Shown here: in pieces, positions 7,061-7,579 of the stretch
Position numbering within the stretch: position 1 is the stretch's first letter
Layout of the letters: each line of letters starts with the position of its first letter
Assembly: GCA_902805755.1 (NCBI GenBank)
Contig: CADCUA010000358.1
Span: 1-7,579, forward strand
Origin: an uncultured Lysobacter sp.
GTDB lineage: Bacteria > Pseudomonadota > Gammaproteobacteria > Xanthomonadales > Xanthomonadaceae
Reading direction: 5' to 3'
Length of the DNA stretch: 7,579 nt
The notes under the pieces: generated by a model
Seen by the model: only the letters and a program-made list of their open reading frames with translations
Database searches by the model: none
Told to the model about the DNA's origin: nothing
Made by a program: the position numbers and the translations under genes

Positions 7061-7579
7061 GGCTGTTGTCCCGCTGCCAGCCGGGCGACCCAGCTCTTGC
7101 CGGATTCGCGGCGAAGATTGTCGGCCCGCGCGCGCGCGAGCAGCGCGCCGACGAACCAGAGCTTCGTGCCGATCACCATCCAGACCACCGGGCCGACCAT
7201 GCTCGGGTCCATGGCCGATGGGCCGAACAGGCGGATCGTCTGGCCCTGGTGCAGCGAGTTCCACCATTCCACCGAGTAACGGATCACGGGCAACAGCACG
7301 ACGCCGACAATCGCGAGAAAGCCCGCGGCACGCGCGGCGGTACGGCGATCGTCGATCGCGTTGTAAAGGCCGATGATCCCGAGGTAGACGAACAGCAACA
7401 CGAGTTCGCTGGTCAGGCGCGGGTCCCATTCCCACCATGTGCCCCACATCGGCTTGCCCCAGATCGAGCCGGTGGCCAGGGTGATGACCGTAAAGGCGGC
7501 GCCGATCGGTGCGCAGGCCATCGCGAGTATCTCGCACAGCTTGATACGCCAGACGAGTGCGATCGCGGCGTAGACCGCC
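7057..7579 (-). CDS. ccmC: Heme exporter/handling protein CcmC, 5' end outside the window
   Basis: The last 173 residues are visible; the N-terminus, including the first periplasmic heme-ligand His, lies beyond the right edge. CcmC loads heme onto CcmE in the inner membrane. The WWD heme-handling motif is clear ([18 protein letters not shown]), preceded by [16 protein letters not shown]. The second conserved His is in WWNSLHQG, equivalent to E. coli His184. Four hydrophobic membrane segments can be seen, ending in a charged cytoplasmic tail of about 25 residues. An internal ATG at 7521 is not the start, because the upstream codons continue the CcmC sequence ([14 protein letters not shown]). 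The stop overlaps the ccmD GTG by 4 nt. ccmA and ccmB are expected upstream. Confidence 0.96.
   Translation of the reverse strand, partial: AVYAAIALVWRIKLCEILAMACAPIGAAFTVITLATGSIWGKPMWGTWWEWDPRLTSELVLLFVYLGIIGLYNAIDDRRTAARAAGFLAIVGVVLLPVIRYSVEWWNSLHQGQTIRLFGPSAMDPSMVGPVVWMVIGTKLWFVGALLARARADNLRRESGKSWVARLAAGQQP

Overview
The window is a G+C-rich bacterial chromosome segment in which every supported gene lies on the minus strand. The gene content suggests a gammaproteobacterium of the Xanthomonadales (Lysobacterales) type. The main clue is the MetX protein, which closely resembles, from memory of family sequences, the Xanthomonas MetX-type enzymes re-described as serine O-succinyltransferases. 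The complete System I cytochrome c maturation operon order (ccmC-D-E-F-G-H-I) fits the same group. The taxonomic call is inference; no database search was possible.

In transcription order (high to low coordinates), positions 7579-2424 hold the distal part of a ccm operon: ccmC (its 5' end outside the window), ccmD, ccmE, ccmF, ccmG/dsbE, ccmH and ccmI. The genes are packed with 1-4 nt overlaps or gaps of 1-10 nt, so they are almost certainly co-transcribed and in part translationally coupled. ccmA and ccmB are expected just beyond the right edge. CcmC and CcmD deliver heme to the chaperone CcmE. CcmF with CcmH and CcmI forms the heme lyase, and CcmG/CcmH keep the apocytochrome CXXCH cysteines reduced. 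The diagnostic residues I checked (the WWD motifs of CcmC and CcmF, four CcmF histidines, the CcmE heme-binding His, and the CXXC motifs of CcmG and CcmH) are all present.

After a 128-nt gap with a good Shine-Dalgarno and two small inverted repeats comes a two-gene sulfur amino acid unit: metX (2295-1159), followed 16 nt later by a cysteine dioxygenase family gene (1142-531). The first probably makes an activated succinyl ester of serine or homoserine for cysteine/methionine synthesis. The second is predicted to oxidise cysteine to cysteine sulfinate. The dioxygenase carries the Cys and Tyr positions that form the thioether cofactor in mammalian cysteine dioxygenase, which is unusual for a bacterial member.

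Next come a tRNA-Leu(CAA) gene with its own -10 element and an encoded CCA end (470-384), a strong intrinsic terminator (375-344), and the start of a small membrane protein of the DUF6122 type (270 to beyond position 1). I see no mobile element, CRISPR array or phage gene. Most of the window is ordinary housekeeping; the points worth a second look are the dioxygenase cofactor residues, the palindrome over its start codon, the metX leader, and a metal-site-like motif in the DUF6122 protein.
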